DNA of 60,742 nt from Dolichospermum planctonicum (GCF_005402965.1 NZ_BJCF01000026.1:1-60742), one strand, 5' to 3'. Shown: positions 1 to 10,100, counted from the stretch's first letter. Translations and numbers: made by a program. Notes: generated by a model from the sequence alone, not told the origin.

Positions 1-62
1 TCACACCACCCCCCTTTTAATGATATGTATTCTCATTAAGCTTATTTCTCTTTAATTGATCG

Positions 63-452
63 TTAGTTATTATGTACTACTATCTCTGCTTTTTTGATCT
101 GTGACAGTTCAGGGTGCGGAATGTGGGATTCAATGGAACGGTTATTCTTTTGAAACTTTGGATATCCTTTCTTTCCAGGAGTTTTAGCTTGACAATTATC
201 AAAAAATCTTTTAATTGCGAATGCGGCTCTTTCGGCTGCTGCTTGTCTAGCCATAGAATTTAATTTATCCGCAAAATCAAATTCATTAGCCAAAACAGCA
301 GTATATTTGTTTAAGTCGTAAGGTTTCACACCTTGATTGTCCATCCAAAACCGTAGACACTTATTCCGAATGAATTGGGTTATTCGTATACCTTCGTTAA
401 TATTTTGAAACTGTTGTTTCGTGCCTTTGGCTTTAAATTCTAAAACAATCAT
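63..452 (-). pseudogene. tnpB: tnpB, N-terminal fragment (IS200/IS605 family)
   Basis: About 129 residues matching the N-terminal part of TnpB, the RNA-guided nuclease accessory protein of IS200/IS605/IS1341 elements. Visible marks are the start MIVLEFKAKG, the helical region with IRNKCLRFW, the NSMARQAAAERAAFAIKRFF segment and the TnpB-typical GYPKFQKNNRS stretch. Full TnpB is roughly 400 residues. This reading frame stops just after the N-terminal domain, so the RuvC-like acidic residues and zinc ribbon are absent and the gene cannot make an active nuclease. The start is placed at the ATG at 452; the frame extends to a TTG at 467 (MPGIL), which is less likely. No tnpA is present. The truncation point is near the window edge, so whether the remainder was deleted or lies elsewhere cannot be seen. 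Confidence 0.8.
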
Positions 453-467
453 AAGAATACCCGGCAA

Positions 468-1078
468 GTGGGAAACTCAGTGGCTTTAGCCCTGAGAGGG
501 AAACGGCACGAGCGGTTTTAACCGCTGTGAATCTTAAAATTGAAACCAGATTTTTGATTGGAATCTGGAAACCAACTCCCTTGCGGGGTAATGTTAGCTT
601 CGACCTGTTATAAGAGCTTGTTAGGCTGGCAACACTGTTTCTGTTACCTTAAAACTGTTTAATTGCCAGCGACAGAGCAGGGAACTAGCTACGCATTCCA
701 GGGTGTCGTGACTCAAATAACGGCTACCATGAGAGTAAACTCAGGGTGGTCTGGTCAGTACGGCTTGCTTGATTACTCTTGCAAGCCCAGTCCCTTTAGG
801 GCTGGGTTACTGACGGTATTTTTCCTTTTCGACTTGATACCAATTTAATCTAACTTAGGGAATTAGTAAACCCTAATTAACAAAAATCAAACTACACTCT
901 GCATGATTAAGTTATACTTAATATCACTTAGAGTCTGTTTAATTTTTGTCTCGCCTTATATCCCCGTCTTATGAAGAACGGGGTATTACGGCGATTTTTG
1001 ATAAATTGGCAAAGGTATTAATATGAGGTATTAATATGAAAATATTCATTCTCTTCCCTTACGTAACTGTTTTGTAAG
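468..1078. other. Non-coding stretch with IS605-type hairpins
   Basis: No convincing gene. The stretch starts with three strong inverted repeats: 476-496 (CTCAG/CTGAG around ggctttagcc), 511-526 (AGCGGTT/AACCGCT, perfect) and 546-568 (CCAGATT/AATCTGG). Another hairpin at 786-806 has a CCCAG-CCC/GGG-CTGGG stem followed by TTACTGACGG, and resembles the right-end hairpin of IS200/IS605 elements. The arrangement looks like insertion-element end or omega-RNA-type sequence left upstream of the tnpB fragment. The remaining part, from about 830 to 1078, is AT-rich and should hold the promoter of the following envelope-protein gene; no promoter box is assigned. Confidence 0.5.
786..806 (+). repeat. 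IS200/IS605-like end hairpin
   Basis: A compact stem-loop with an eight-pair stem (CCCAG, bulged T, CCC pairing with GGG, CTGGG) and a TTTA loop, followed by TTACTGACGG. Cyanobacterial IS200/IS605 right ends typically show such a GC-rich hairpin close to the cleavage site. It may equally be a transcription terminator, but no T-run follows. Assignment as an IS end is inference from shape and from the neighbouring tnpB fragment. Confidence 0.4.
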
Positions 1079-2488
1079 ATGTTACTCTCAGTGAACTTGC
1101 TACAACGAATACTATATTTATTTTTTCCAATAAGTATGATCACTAGTTCCGGTATTAAGTCTGTATCTGCTGCTCCTATTCAACTAGATGAAAATTGGGG
1201 TTCAGTCTCACTTGTGATAGAACCCGTTCCTGTGGTTGATAATGTACCAAATTCACGCCAAAATAACGGGGATATTACAGAAACAGATTCCTCTATTTTT
1301 TTCCCACTACATAAAAACTTGAACTCATTTCCAGAATTAACCGCACAAATTACAAATTTTGGTATTTTAGAAAACTTAAACATAGTTTTTGACAGCAGCT
1401 TTCTTCCTCAGAATTTGCAGTCAATACCAATATTAATTGCTGCACCTGAAAACTTCAATCCTCAGCTAAGGTTAACTTCCCAACAAGTATCTCCTCCGCA
1501 AAGACAACCAACTCCTACAGTACAACCAACTTCACAACCAACTCCTACAGTACAATCAACTTCACAACCAACTCCTACTACACCTGTGCAGCCAGCGTTT
1601 GTTTTGGAAAGTATCCAAACAGGGTTTCGTACGGACATGAATAGTTCCCAGCAGAAGAATCAAATTATTGAACCAGTCTTTCAATTCCGGTTATTCAATG
1701 GAGAGAAAATTAAATTGAAAACTGCCTTTAATAAGTTGAGTCAAACGAAATTTACATCTCTTACTAATATTCCCCTTCAGTTCGGATGGGAAGGCAAAAC
1801 AGGTAAATATACTCTAAAATTAGGAGCAGGAATTGATCTATTTAATCGCTTACCAATGGCTCTCAATTTCAATGCTCAGATAGATAGACCAATTGCTGTT
1901 AAACTCAATCCAGATTATAGCCTCAAGTCAGGTTTATTTTTATCAGCAGTCGTAGAACAAGGTCTTTATAAAACTAGTGTGAAAACACTGGAAAATCAAA
2001 TTACAGCTATACGCTCTGGTTTCAATACTTTTTGGCAAATTGACCCTAATACTAGCTTTTTTGGCTCCTATCGTGTGGGTTTATATAATGATGGTAATTT
2101 TGAGCAACAGATTTTTAATCGCTTGGAACATAAGTGGGGTGAATTTTGGTTTGCTGGTAATGTTTTCGCTTGGAAGTATACAAGCGATCGCCAAGAAAGT
2201 AGTGGCTATTTTTCTCCAGAATCTTCTCTAGTTTATAACGGTGAAATCGGATGGGGAAAAAACATTTTTCCTTTTTTAAATTGTCGCTTAAATACCACCT
2301 TGGGAAGACAAAGAGTTAATGGTAGTAAAAGTGGAGGTACTGGCTATCAAACTCGCTGTACAGTCAAAATATCACCAAATATAGCTTTAGATTTAGGTTA
2401 TAGTTTAGGTAAGTCTCACAATCTCATGACTGGGGAAAGTCTGTATAATAATCAGACATTAACAGGCCAATTACAGATAAAATTTTGA
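1079..2488 (+). CDS. Putative outer-membrane beta-barrel protein
   Basis: A 469-residue protein of unknown name. It begins with a hydrophobic signal-like segment (about residues 8-30, ending near SVSAAP). A soluble N-terminal part follows, then a linker around residues 140-175 made of repeated Pro-Thr/Gln-rich units (PTPTVQPTSQ type) encoded by a 30-bp tandem repeat, then a C-terminal region of about 290 residues rich in alternating polar/aromatic strands (GFRTDMNSSQQ, FQFRLFNGEKI, FGWEGKTGKYTLKLGAGI, FFGSYRVGLY). The last residues are LTGQLQIKF, ending in phenylalanine as many outer-membrane barrels do. It stands alone on the plus strand, facing the DUF3131 gene. Location in the outer membrane is inferred from the signal, strand pattern and terminal Phe; no substrate or function is assigned. 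Confidence 0.6.
   Translation: MLLSVNLLQRILYLFFPISMITSSGIKSVSAAPIQLDENWGSVSLVIEPVPVVDNVPNSRQNNGDITETDSSIFFPLHKNLNSFPELTAQITNFGILENLNIVFDSSFLPQNLQSIPILIAAPENFNPQLRLTSQQVSPPQRQPTPTVQPTSQPTPTVQSTSQPTPTTPVQPAFVLESIQTGFRTDMNSSQQKNQIIEPVFQFRLFNGEKIKLKTAFNKLSQTKFTSLTNIPLQFGWEGKTGKYTLKLGAGIDLFNRLPMALNFNAQIDRPIAVKLNPDYSLKSGLFLSAVVEQGLYKTSVKTLENQITAIRSGFNTFWQIDPNTSFFGSYRVGLYNDGNFEQQIFNRLEHKWGEFWFAGNVFAWKYTSDRQESSGYFSPESSLVYNGEIGWGKNIFPFLNCRLNTTLGRQRVNGSKSGGTGYQTRCTVKISPNIALDLGYSLGKSHNLMTGESLYNNQTLTGQLQIKF
1498..1587 (+). repeat. 30-bp in-frame tandem repeat (Pro/Thr/Gln linker)
   Basis: About two and a half copies of a 30-bp unit beginning ccaactcctacagtacaacc, each encoding a ten-residue Pro-Thr-rich unit between the N-terminal part and the barrel-like domain of the envelope protein. 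Unit length is a multiple of three, so copy-number change would lengthen or shorten the linker without a frameshift. Confidence 0.75.
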
Positions 2489-2596
2489 CCTGTTTTTTTA
2501 CTGACAACCCAAGATTTTAAAAGTTTAAAAAAGTAAAAGCAGGGAAATCGAAATCATAAATTATCGAATTTCACAGCATCAAAATAAACTTTTACT

Positions 2597-3988
2597 TTAC
2601 TCTTTTATTCCAGCCCAAACCGTGAGAGGTTTACCAACTTTTTTATACAGCAAGCTTTCTAAAATTACACCATTATTATTGGCAGTAAGAGCTTTATTTG
2701 GCTGATTTAAAGACTCATAAAACCCGTTGTACCAACCTTGATCAGATTTGAGTTGAGTTTGCACAAAATTAAATAATTTGTCTGTGTAAGCAGTATTATA
2801 AAGGACGTGCCAACCTACGGCGGCTTTAGCACTGAGAAAACGTAGATCATCATATTTTTTCCCTGTTGCTGTGATGGTTGCCCAAGGTTCTCCATTCACA
2901 AATAAGCTACTATAAACAAAGTAAGGAGCGCGATCTAAATTATCTTCCGTGACAGCAGTTAAAAATTTAGTTGTTTGATAACGAGCTTCTTGAGCGGCTA
3001 AAATTCGGTCTGAGAATGCTTTAGGTAAAGCTTGAAATCCGGTTTCAATGCCATCTAAAATATAAGGTTCGCTGAGAACATAATTATTTGCACCTGAATT
3101 TTGATAATCCCGTCGATCATAAGGAACACCCTGCCCGTAGAGGTCTACAAAGTCTGTATTGGATGTATAATCTAAGGCTTTTTTGACATCTAAACCCCAG
3201 AGTTTTAACCCATAAGCTCCGTAATTTTCATAACCTAAACGCCCTTCCTGGGTATACTGTTCTTGACCAGCAATAACAGAAGTACCGTACATTTGCCCGT
3301 TTTTAACCAAGCGCTTAATTTGCCAATGTTTCCAGACAGCTTCCGTTGGCGATCGCATTTTGGGATATTTTGTACCAACAATATTCAGCCATATAGCTAA
3401 ACGTCCTAAATCCAAAGCAGACCAACCAATTTCTTCTCGTTTATCTAATTGACCATAATTTACAGGTATCAATGTTTTTGAATTATAGACTTTATTCGGT
3501 AATTCTCCTTTATACAAAGGCATAGACGCTAGAGTTTTTAACATCTGACTCATTTTGCTCTCAAACTCTTCTACGGTAATGATATTAAGTTCTTTAGCAC
3601 TGACCAAAGCAGCCATAGCAGCGGCTTGGTCCCACATAGTAACAGAGGGAAAATTATTTACAGAATTAACTAAACCAGTTTGATCGTTCCAATTACGTTG
3701 GAAGTATAACCAAGCTTGACGCGCCATTGCAGTTTCCTCTGTAGTTAATGTCCCACTTCCTGGCGCAATATAGGGTCTTTTGGCGGTTGTCAATTCCGCA
3801 GCGGCAATGGGTTTACCTGCTACAATTGTTAATTTAGTATTCAGCTTGCTAATATTATCAGTATTTATAGTTAAATACTTTGACAAAGAATTGAAACCTA
3901 TAATTGCAATTACAGCGGTTATAACTCCGCCAAAGGTAGCAAGAAAAGATAGTTTTTTTGATGGTGGCTCAAAATCAGAATTCATCAT
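2597..3988 (-). CDS. DUF3131 domain protein (copy A)
   Basis: A 463-residue protein with one N-terminal membrane anchor (about residues 13-32) and a long DUF3131 domain. Landmarks are ARQAWLYFQRNWND near residue 90, VTMWDQAAAMAALVSAKEL, PLYKGELPNKVYNSKTLIPVNYG, the GRLGYENYGAYGLKLWGLD stretch, SEPYILDGIETGFQALP and the ending GVILESLLYKKVGKPLTVWA. It is a clear paralogue of the next upstream gene (4210-5517), which shares each of these blocks in the same order. DUF3131 proteins are thought to have an all-helical, glycosidase-like barrel, but the reaction is unknown. The anchored topology suggests a periplasmic or thylakoid-lumen domain. It sits last in a minus-strand group with DUF3131 copy B and an OpgC-type acyltransferase, suggesting work on a polysaccharide or glucan; that role is inference. 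Confidence 0.8.
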   Translation of the reverse strand: MMNSDFEPPSKKLSFLATFGGVITAVIAIIGFNSLSKYLTINTDNISKLNTKLTIVAGKPIAAAELTTAKRPYIAPGSGTLTTEETAMARQAWLYFQRNWNDQTGLVNSVNNFPSVTMWDQAAAMAALVSAKELNIITVEEFESKMSQMLKTLASMPLYKGELPNKVYNSKTLIPVNYGQLDKREEIGWSALDLGRLAIWLNIVGTKYPKMRSPTEAVWKHWQIKRLVKNGQMYGTSVIAGQEQYTQEGRLGYENYGAYGLKLWGLDVKKALDYTSNTDFVDLYGQGVPYDRRDYQNSGANNYVLSEPYILDGIETGFQALPKAFSDRILAAQEARYQTTKFLTAVTEDNLDRAPYFVYSSLFVNGEPWATITATGKKYDDLRFLSAKAAVGWHVLYNTAYTDKLFNFVQTQLKSDQGWYNGFYESLNQPNKALTANNNGVILESLLYKKVGKPLTVWAGIKE

Positions 3989-3990
3989 GG

Positions 3991-4018
3991 AATTGGTAAT
4001 TGGTAATTGGTAATTTGT
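3991..4018. repeat. Heptanucleotide repeat (AATTGGT)
   Basis: Three units of AATTGGT plus one variant (AATTTGT), directly upstream of the start of DUF3131 copy A. This is the short tandemly repeated repetitive (STRR) class typical of heterocystous cyanobacteria. Similar aattggt runs recur near 31080. Confidence 0.75.
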
Positions 4019-4100
4019 AATATAATTGAAAGTTTTTTCTTGTCTAGTTTTTTTAAGTCAGGACTTACGCAAAATATCTCTCCCTAAGCCCCCATTTCTG

Positions 4101-4149
4101 TTCCTTGTTCCCTGTTCCCTGTTCCCTGTTCCCTGTTCCCTGTTCCCTG
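4101..4149. repeat. Heptanucleotide repeat (TTCCCTG x7)
   Basis: Seven uninterrupted 7-bp units, the first a variant (TTCCTTG) and six exact TTCCCTG. It lies in the roughly 220-bp gap between the two DUF3131 genes. A dispersed intergenic element containing GGCTACGCCACGC follows at about 4169. The reverse-complement family occurs at 31976-32017. No coding role is apparent. Confidence 0.9.
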
Positions 4150-4209
4150 CCCTCACAGGCAACTTTTATGGCTACGCCACGCAGGCTATCAGCAAGCCCT
4201 ATCCGATGA

Positions 4210-5517
4210 TTAGGGTTGTTTTTCTTTAGCCCAAACTGTCAAGGGTTTGCCCACACGACGATATAGTATTGCTTCTAACACTATACCGTTAGTATTCACA
4301 GTCAAAGCTCGATTTGGTTCTTGAGTTTCCTCATAAAAACCTGCAAAAACGCCACGAGTTGGGTCAGCCAGCCAGCGCATACCCTTATAAAGTCTTTCTG
4401 TATAGGGAGTTTGAAACAGCATATTCCAGCCTATTGCGGCTTTAACACTACTACCCCGATAAACAAAAGCATCTTTACCAGATGAGTCTATACTTTTCCA
4501 AGGTTGACCATTGACAAAAATACAATTGTAGACAAACCAAGGCTCCCGATCTAAATTATCCTCAGACCAAGCGGTGAGTTGATTGGTAGCTTGATAGCGA
4601 CGTTGTTGAACTTGGAGTAACTTGGCTGCATATTCCGCAGGTAAAGCCTGAAAACCACTTTCCAACCCATCCAAAATATAGGGTTCACTAGTGACATAAT
4701 TATGATAGGTGCTGCGTTTATCCGCTGGTAGTTCCACACCCATAACATTGACAAACTGAGTTTCGGCTTTGGTATCGAGTGCTTTGGGGGCTACAATCCC
4801 AATTTTTTGTAATCTATAGGCTGCATATTGTTCATAACCTAGCCGTCCTTCTTGGTTCCAGGTTTCTTTACCATTTTTAATACTTGTCCCCATTAGCTGT
4901 CCATTCTTGAGTAACCGCTTTAACTGCCAACGAGCCGTGACGGCTTTACTGGCCGCAGCGTGTTTAGGGTATCGAGTTTCGATGATATCTAGCCATTGCA
5001 CTAGTCGTGCTAAATCAATGGCCGAAAACCCAATTTCTTCAGGTTCTGCCAACTTGCCGTAGTTAACCGGGATTAAAGTTTTCGCGTTATAGGCTTTGTT
5101 TGGTAACTCATTCCGGTACAAAGGTATTTTGGCTAAGGTGGCCAATATTTCCTCTATCCATTTATCAAATTCTGCTGGCTTGAGCAAGCCTAATTCCCGT
5201 GCTGCCACCATACCAGCTAACTGACTACCCACGTCCCACATTGTTGTACTGGGAAAGTCCGCAGCAGAAGAAACTAAACCCGTGGATAACCGATTTTTCT
5301 CGAAATAGCGCCAAGCTGTACGGGCTAATTGTATATCTTCTGCATTCAGCCGATTTTGACCAACGGAAGTCACTGGAATTGGGAGAATGTTAGTCTCACG
5401 CCATTGTATTCCTTTATGCAATCCAAAACCAACTAAAGCGATCGCCGCAGCGATAATAGTTTGTTTTAATAAACTAGGTTGGATCGGAGTAGGATTGATA
5501 GTTGTATCTTGTGTCAT
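4210..5517 (-). CDS. DUF3131 domain protein (copy B)
   Basis: A 435-residue paralogue of the downstream DUF3131 protein. It has a short N-terminal hydrophobic segment (about residues 15-32) and the family blocks in order: LARTAWRYFEKNRLSTGLV, TTMWDVGSQLAGMVAAREL, PLYRNELPNKAYNAKTLIPV, EEIGFSAIDLARLVQWL, GRLGYEQYAAYRL, SEPYILDGLESGFQALP and a C-terminal GIVLEAILYRRVGKPLTVWA. Its start codon lies two bases from the stop of the OpgC-like gene, so the two are almost certainly cotranscribed. Two copies in one operon suggest divergence after tandem duplication, perhaps to act on different glycan ends or partners. The enzymatic reaction is not known for this family. Confidence 0.82.
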   Translation of the reverse strand: MTQDTTINPTPIQPSLLKQTIIAAAIALVGFGLHKGIQWRETNILPIPVTSVGQNRLNAEDIQLARTAWRYFEKNRLSTGLVSSAADFPSTTMWDVGSQLAGMVAARELGLLKPAEFDKWIEEILATLAKIPLYRNELPNKAYNAKTLIPVNYGKLAEPEEIGFSAIDLARLVQWLDIIETRYPKHAAASKAVTARWQLKRLLKNGQLMGTSIKNGKETWNQEGRLGYEQYAAYRLQKIGIVAPKALDTKAETQFVNVMGVELPADKRSTYHNYVTSEPYILDGLESGFQALPAEYAAKLLQVQQRRYQATNQLTAWSEDNLDREPWFVYNCIFVNGQPWKSIDSSGKDAFVYRGSSVKAAIGWNMLFQTPYTERLYKGMRWLADPTRGVFAGFYEETQEPNRALTVNTNGIVLEAILYRRVGKPLTVWAKEKQP

Positions 5518-5519
5518 GG

Positions 5520-6668
5520 TTAGCGGGGGATAATATTAAACAACACTTCTTTTTTCACCAGCCACCAGAAGCAGCCCACAGCTACAGCCTGAGCAATAGT
5601 AGTGACTATGGGATTACCATCAACTAAAGCCGGAATTAAAAACCAAATCACTGTGACTGGAACGTGAACAATATAGACGTACAAGGAGTTTTGACCCAAA
5701 CTAATCAACAGTTTCCCCAGAATTTTATGCAACGGTTGCCAAAATGTATCCACAATCATGTACAGCAAAGGGAAGAAACCGATGTGATTAATTAAACGTA
5801 AAAAACCCACCCGACTGCGGTCTGTCCATGCTAACCAAGCAACTCTATCTGAGAATTTGGCTGGCCAAACACCAAGCTGAATATCATAATGTGCGGTTAT
5901 AATTGAGCCAATGACGATTAATACTAAGCATAAGACTAGGGGGATTTTCGGTATTTTTCCCCATAATTGTTGTAGTTTTTGACGATAATAACCTGCTAAT
6001 ACCCCATGCACGTATAAAATTTGCCAACCAGCTAAGGCAAAGTAAGGATGTTCTCTGTCTAAAGGATGGAAACTCAAGGCATAAGGATGTAATTGTTGGA
6101 TACTCCAAAATGTCCAGGAAATAGCCAAAACAGGCAACCAAAAGCCCTTCCTTAACATCCAGAAAATGGCGGGGGAAAACAGCAACAGCAATACATACAG
6201 TTGCAAAATGTCAATGACAGGTGGTGCTAAATGGAATGTAGCTGCCGCTAGTAAGATTTGCCACCAAGTCCCAGGCGCAAAATCAAAGGCAGGACGGGTC
6301 CAACCGGGGGCAATTATACTTAATAAACCCAGGACAGACATTAAAATGAGACTGGTGAGATAAAGTTTTCCAGAACGCTCTAACAGTTTTTTCATGGCTT
6401 CAGAAAAGCCAACTTTATTGATACGCCCCAATGTCACCATTCCTAATACTAGCCCAGAGAGAAATACGAATCCTTCGGCCGCACTGGCGTAAATATGTCC
6501 CCTGTTGATAGCACTGAAATAAGAAGAACTTTCTAAATGATTGAATACCATGGAAACAATGGCAATGCCCCGGAGAAAATCAATCCTTAGATCTCGGTTT
6601 CCGTAGAGCGTGGGATCATAGCGCCAGGATACAGGAGGATTGTTTGTTGTAATTGTATTGTTATGCAC
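5520..6668 (-). CDS. OpgC-family membrane acyltransferase
   Basis: A 382-residue polytopic membrane protein of the OpgC family, relatives of which succinylate periplasmic glucans. The family start is visible: RDLRIDFLRGIAIVSMVFNHL near residue 25, then EGFVFLSGLVLGM, a run of about ten hydrophobic segments, and a C-terminal SLGQNSLYVYIVHVPVT motif characteristic of acyltransferase-3-like and OpgC proteins. The start codon is GTG at 6668. It is the first gene of a three-gene minus-strand group with two DUF3131 proteins. The gene group suggests a cell-envelope glycan that is acylated by this protein and handled by the DUF3131 proteins; this is inference. The acyl donor and acceptor are unknown here. 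Confidence 0.8.
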   Translation of the reverse strand: MHNNTITTNNPPVSWRYDPTLYGNRDLRIDFLRGIAIVSMVFNHLESSSYFSAINRGHIYASAAEGFVFLSGLVLGMVTLGRINKVGFSEAMKKLLERSGKLYLTSLILMSVLGLLSIIAPGWTRPAFDFAPGTWWQILLAAATFHLAPPVIDILQLYVLLLLFSPAIFWMLRKGFWLPVLAISWTFWSIQQLHPYALSFHPLDREHPYFALAGWQILYVHGVLAGYYRQKLQQLWGKIPKIPLVLCLVLIVIGSIITAHYDIQLGVWPAKFSDRVAWLAWTDRSRVGFLRLINHIGFFPLLYMIVDTFWQPLHKILGKLLISLGQNSLYVYIVHVPVTVIWFLIPALVDGNPIVTTIAQAVAVGCFWWLVKKEVLFNIIPR

Positions 6669-7171
6669 AGTATATGGTTACTTTCGGTTATTTAACTACT
6701 TGGTTCTAGAACAGAAACTAGATATTTCTTTGTAGGGTTTAAACTCTTCTCTGTAATGGAGTACGTGAGGCATTGAGTTTATTCAGAGGGGCAATTTCCC
6801 CGCCCCACACTTTTCCTGGAGTCCTGACTTGGTTTACAAGGCTGAACATATACCGATAATCTTAGGCATACCTACTCAGTCTAAATCATAATGTATTTTA
6901 GGATCAGAGTTGAAAATTTTTCTTAATATTCAGCACTTTTGCTATTTTGCCTATAATATAATACCCAGAAGCAAGAAATAAAGTATAAAAATCCTGAATT
7001 TTCTTGATCTGCTTGCAGCAGCGCTTCGCTATCAGTAGGTAAGTGGTGAATAAGTAAAATAACGCATCAGCCAAATTTACGTAGATATTGTTAGACATTT
7101 TGGTGTTTTTACGTCTACATACTCAAAATAGCCAAAATCACAACACTTTTAACTAGGGGTAAATTTTAAAT
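6669..7171. other. Intergenic region between divergent genes
   Basis: About 500 AT-rich bases between the minus-strand opgC-like gene and the plus-strand hybrid kinase. It should carry both promoters. A short palindromic repeat remnant (gcgcttcgctatcag, about 7020-7036) is present. A 64-codon minus-strand frame at 6904-7098 has no recognisable family. An AGGGG ribosome-binding sequence lies just before the kinase ATG. Confidence 0.5.
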
Positions 7172-10100
7172 ATGAAAGCATTATTACGCAATGACGAAGC
7201 TGGAAGAATTGAAGCACTTTTACAGTACAGAATTCTTGATACTCAGTCCGAACGGGAGTTTGATGATATTACCCGTTTAGCTTCTTTTATTTGTGCAACT
7301 CCCATGGCCGTAATGACCTTAGTTGATACAGACCGCCAATGGTTTAAATCTAAAATTGGGCTAGAAGCATCAGAAACACCCCGTAGTATTGGTTTTTGCA
7401 ATCATGCTATCCAGCAACCAGATCCCATGATCATTCCCGATGCTACTTTAGATCCAAGATTTGTGAATAACCCTTTGGTGACATCAGATCCCAATATCCG
7501 TTTTTATGCGGGCATACCCCTAATTAATGATGAAGGTTATGGCTTAGGAGCGCTGTGTGTTCTCGATGACATACCAAGAGAACTCGCACCACAACAGATA
7601 GAGGCATTAAATATTTTAGGTCGCCAAGTCATGCAACAATTAGAATGGCGGCGTAATTTAGATAGTTTGCTTCTCTCAACGGTATTAGATACAGTTAATG
7701 CTTTAGTGATAGTTCTTAACCCAGAAGGGGAAATTATTGGATTTAATCGAGCTTGTGAAGAAACCACGGGTTATTCTTACAATGAAGTTAGAAATCAATG
7801 CTTTTGGAACGTATTTACAGAACCGAAACGCCGTCGAACGGCACAATCTATTTTTGAAAAAATTAAATCAAGTAAAGGGTTAAAAGAATATGAAAACTAT
7901 TGGCGCATAAAAGACGGAAATCTGCGGCTAATTAATTGGTCAAATAGAACGGTTTCAAATGAAAATGGTGAAATTGAATTTATTGTTTGTACCGGCATAG
8001 ATATCACTGAACGCAAACAAGCTGAAGAGTCTCTAAAACGGCAATTAGCAGCAGTAGAAGCGACCAGTGATGGCATTAGTATTGTTGATAAACAGGGTAA
8101 TTATCTTTATCTCAATAGCTCTTACGTGAATATATTTGGCTATAGTCATGCCACGGAATTGCTAGGAAAAAATTGGCAACAAGTTTATGAACAAGAGCAG
8201 GTTAAATTGTTTGAAAAAAAGATATTTCCTGAACTAATGAAACAAGGTTACTGGCATGGAGAAACAATTGCTCAGAGAAAAGATAGCAGTAACTTTGCCG
8301 CAGAAATGTCTCTGACAAAGTTGAAAGATGGAGGATTCATTTGTGTAGGCCGTGATATCAGTAAACGCAAAGAAGCCGAGGAAGAACTAAAATACTTCAA
8401 CTTGCGATCGCAATTATTAGCTGATATTACTTTAAAAATTCGCGGTTCTTTGCAGATAGATGATATTCTGCAAACGAGTGTTACAGAAGTACAAAAACTG
8501 TTGAAAACTGACCGTGTAGTAATTCTAGAGTTGTTGGCCGATGGCTCTTTAACAGCGCGGAAAGAAGCATTAATTCCCGGTATTCCAGTTGTTATGGGGA
8601 CAAATATTGTTGAGCCTTGCTTGACAAAAAATTACATCGAGAAATATACTCAAGGATGGATTGGTGTGATTAATGATATTGAGAAAGCTAACATTCGGTC
8701 TTGTCACGTCGAACTATTACAAAAGTTTAATGTCAAAGCTAACCTGGTTGTTCCTATTTTTCTCAAAGATGAATTTTGGGGTTTACTAATTGCTCATCAT
8801 TGCACCCAACCCCGTCAATGGACTAACTGGGAAACAGAATTTCTCAAGTCTTTATCTGATCAAATAGGTATTGCTTTAGCTCAAGCTAAATTGCTGCAAG
8901 CGGAAATTCTGCAAAGACGAGAACTGGAAATTGCTCGTCATCAAGCTGAGTTAGCATCTCTGTCCAAAAGTAGTTTTTTAGCGAATATGAGTCATGAAAT
9001 TCGCACCCCCATGAATGGCATTTTGGGCATGACTGGTTTATTATTAGAAACTCCTCTCAACCCAGAACAAAAAGATTTTTTAGAAATAGTTCGCGTGAGT
9101 GGGGATGCTCTTTTATCTCTGATTAACGAGATTTTAGACTTATCCAAACTTGAAGCTGGAGAAATGATCATCGAAAGCATAGATTTCGATCTTTGTAATT
9201 GTCTGGAAGAAGTGCTAGATTTATTAGCTCCTCAAGCACATCAAAAGGGACTAGAAATTGCCACACTGGTACAACAGAATGTCTATAAATATCTGACGGG
9301 AGATGTTGGCCGCTTACGACAAATTATCATGAATTTAATTGGTAATGCTATTAAATTTACCAAAGAAGGAGAGGTATTATTAGAAGTAGAATTGAAGTCA
9401 GAAACTCAGGATCTAGTCATTCTCAACTTTACTATTATAGATACAGGAATTGGTATTAGTCTTCAAGATCAAAACAAACTTTTTCAAGCATTTAGCCAAG
9501 TTGATGCTTCTATTACCCGTCAATATGGTGGCACAGGTTTGGGATTGGCAATTTGTCAACAATTGGTAAGTTTAATGGGTGGAAAAATTGGCGTAAAAAG
9601 TCAGATGGGTAAAGGATCTCAGTTTTGGTTTGAGCTACCTTTTATGAAGCAAAACCAGCCTTCTTGTCAGATTTTGGAGCTTGATATATTGACTAACAAG
9701 CGGTTGTTGGTAATAGATGACAATGGCACTAACCGGAGAATTATTTATCATCAAGCTACTCATTGGGGAATGTTGGTAGATGAAGCGGCTTGTGCAAATA
9801 CTGGTCTTGCAGCTTTACAAAAGGCTGCTACCGAAAATCACCCCTATGATATTGTTCTCATTGATATGCAAATGCCAGTGATAGATGGTCTAACGCTGGG
9901 ATCACAAATTAAGGCTAATTCTGCCATTAGCAATATTCCTTTAGTTCTATTGACTTCTAGTAATCAAAAGGATGAATCGAAAAAAGCAATCAACATAGGA
10001 TTTATTAGTTATTTAGTTAAACCAATAAAGCCTTCTCGCTTGCTAGATACTATCATGGATATTTTAGGAAACCAAGCAAAATTAGATAATTTCCAATCTT

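Noticed and set aside
663-848. 61-codon plus-strand frame in the hairpin-rich block
   Set aside because: It crosses an IS-type hairpin, has no recognisable family and no clear ribosome-binding site; it is explained by non-coding element sequence.
4101-4149. CRISPR-like array
   Set aside because: The units are contiguous 7-bp repeats with no spacers, and no cas genes are present anywhere in the window.
6904-7098. 64-codon minus-strand frame upstream of the hybrid kinase
   Set aside because: AT-rich, hydrophobic by composition, no family, no ribosome-binding site and it lies in the expected promoter region.
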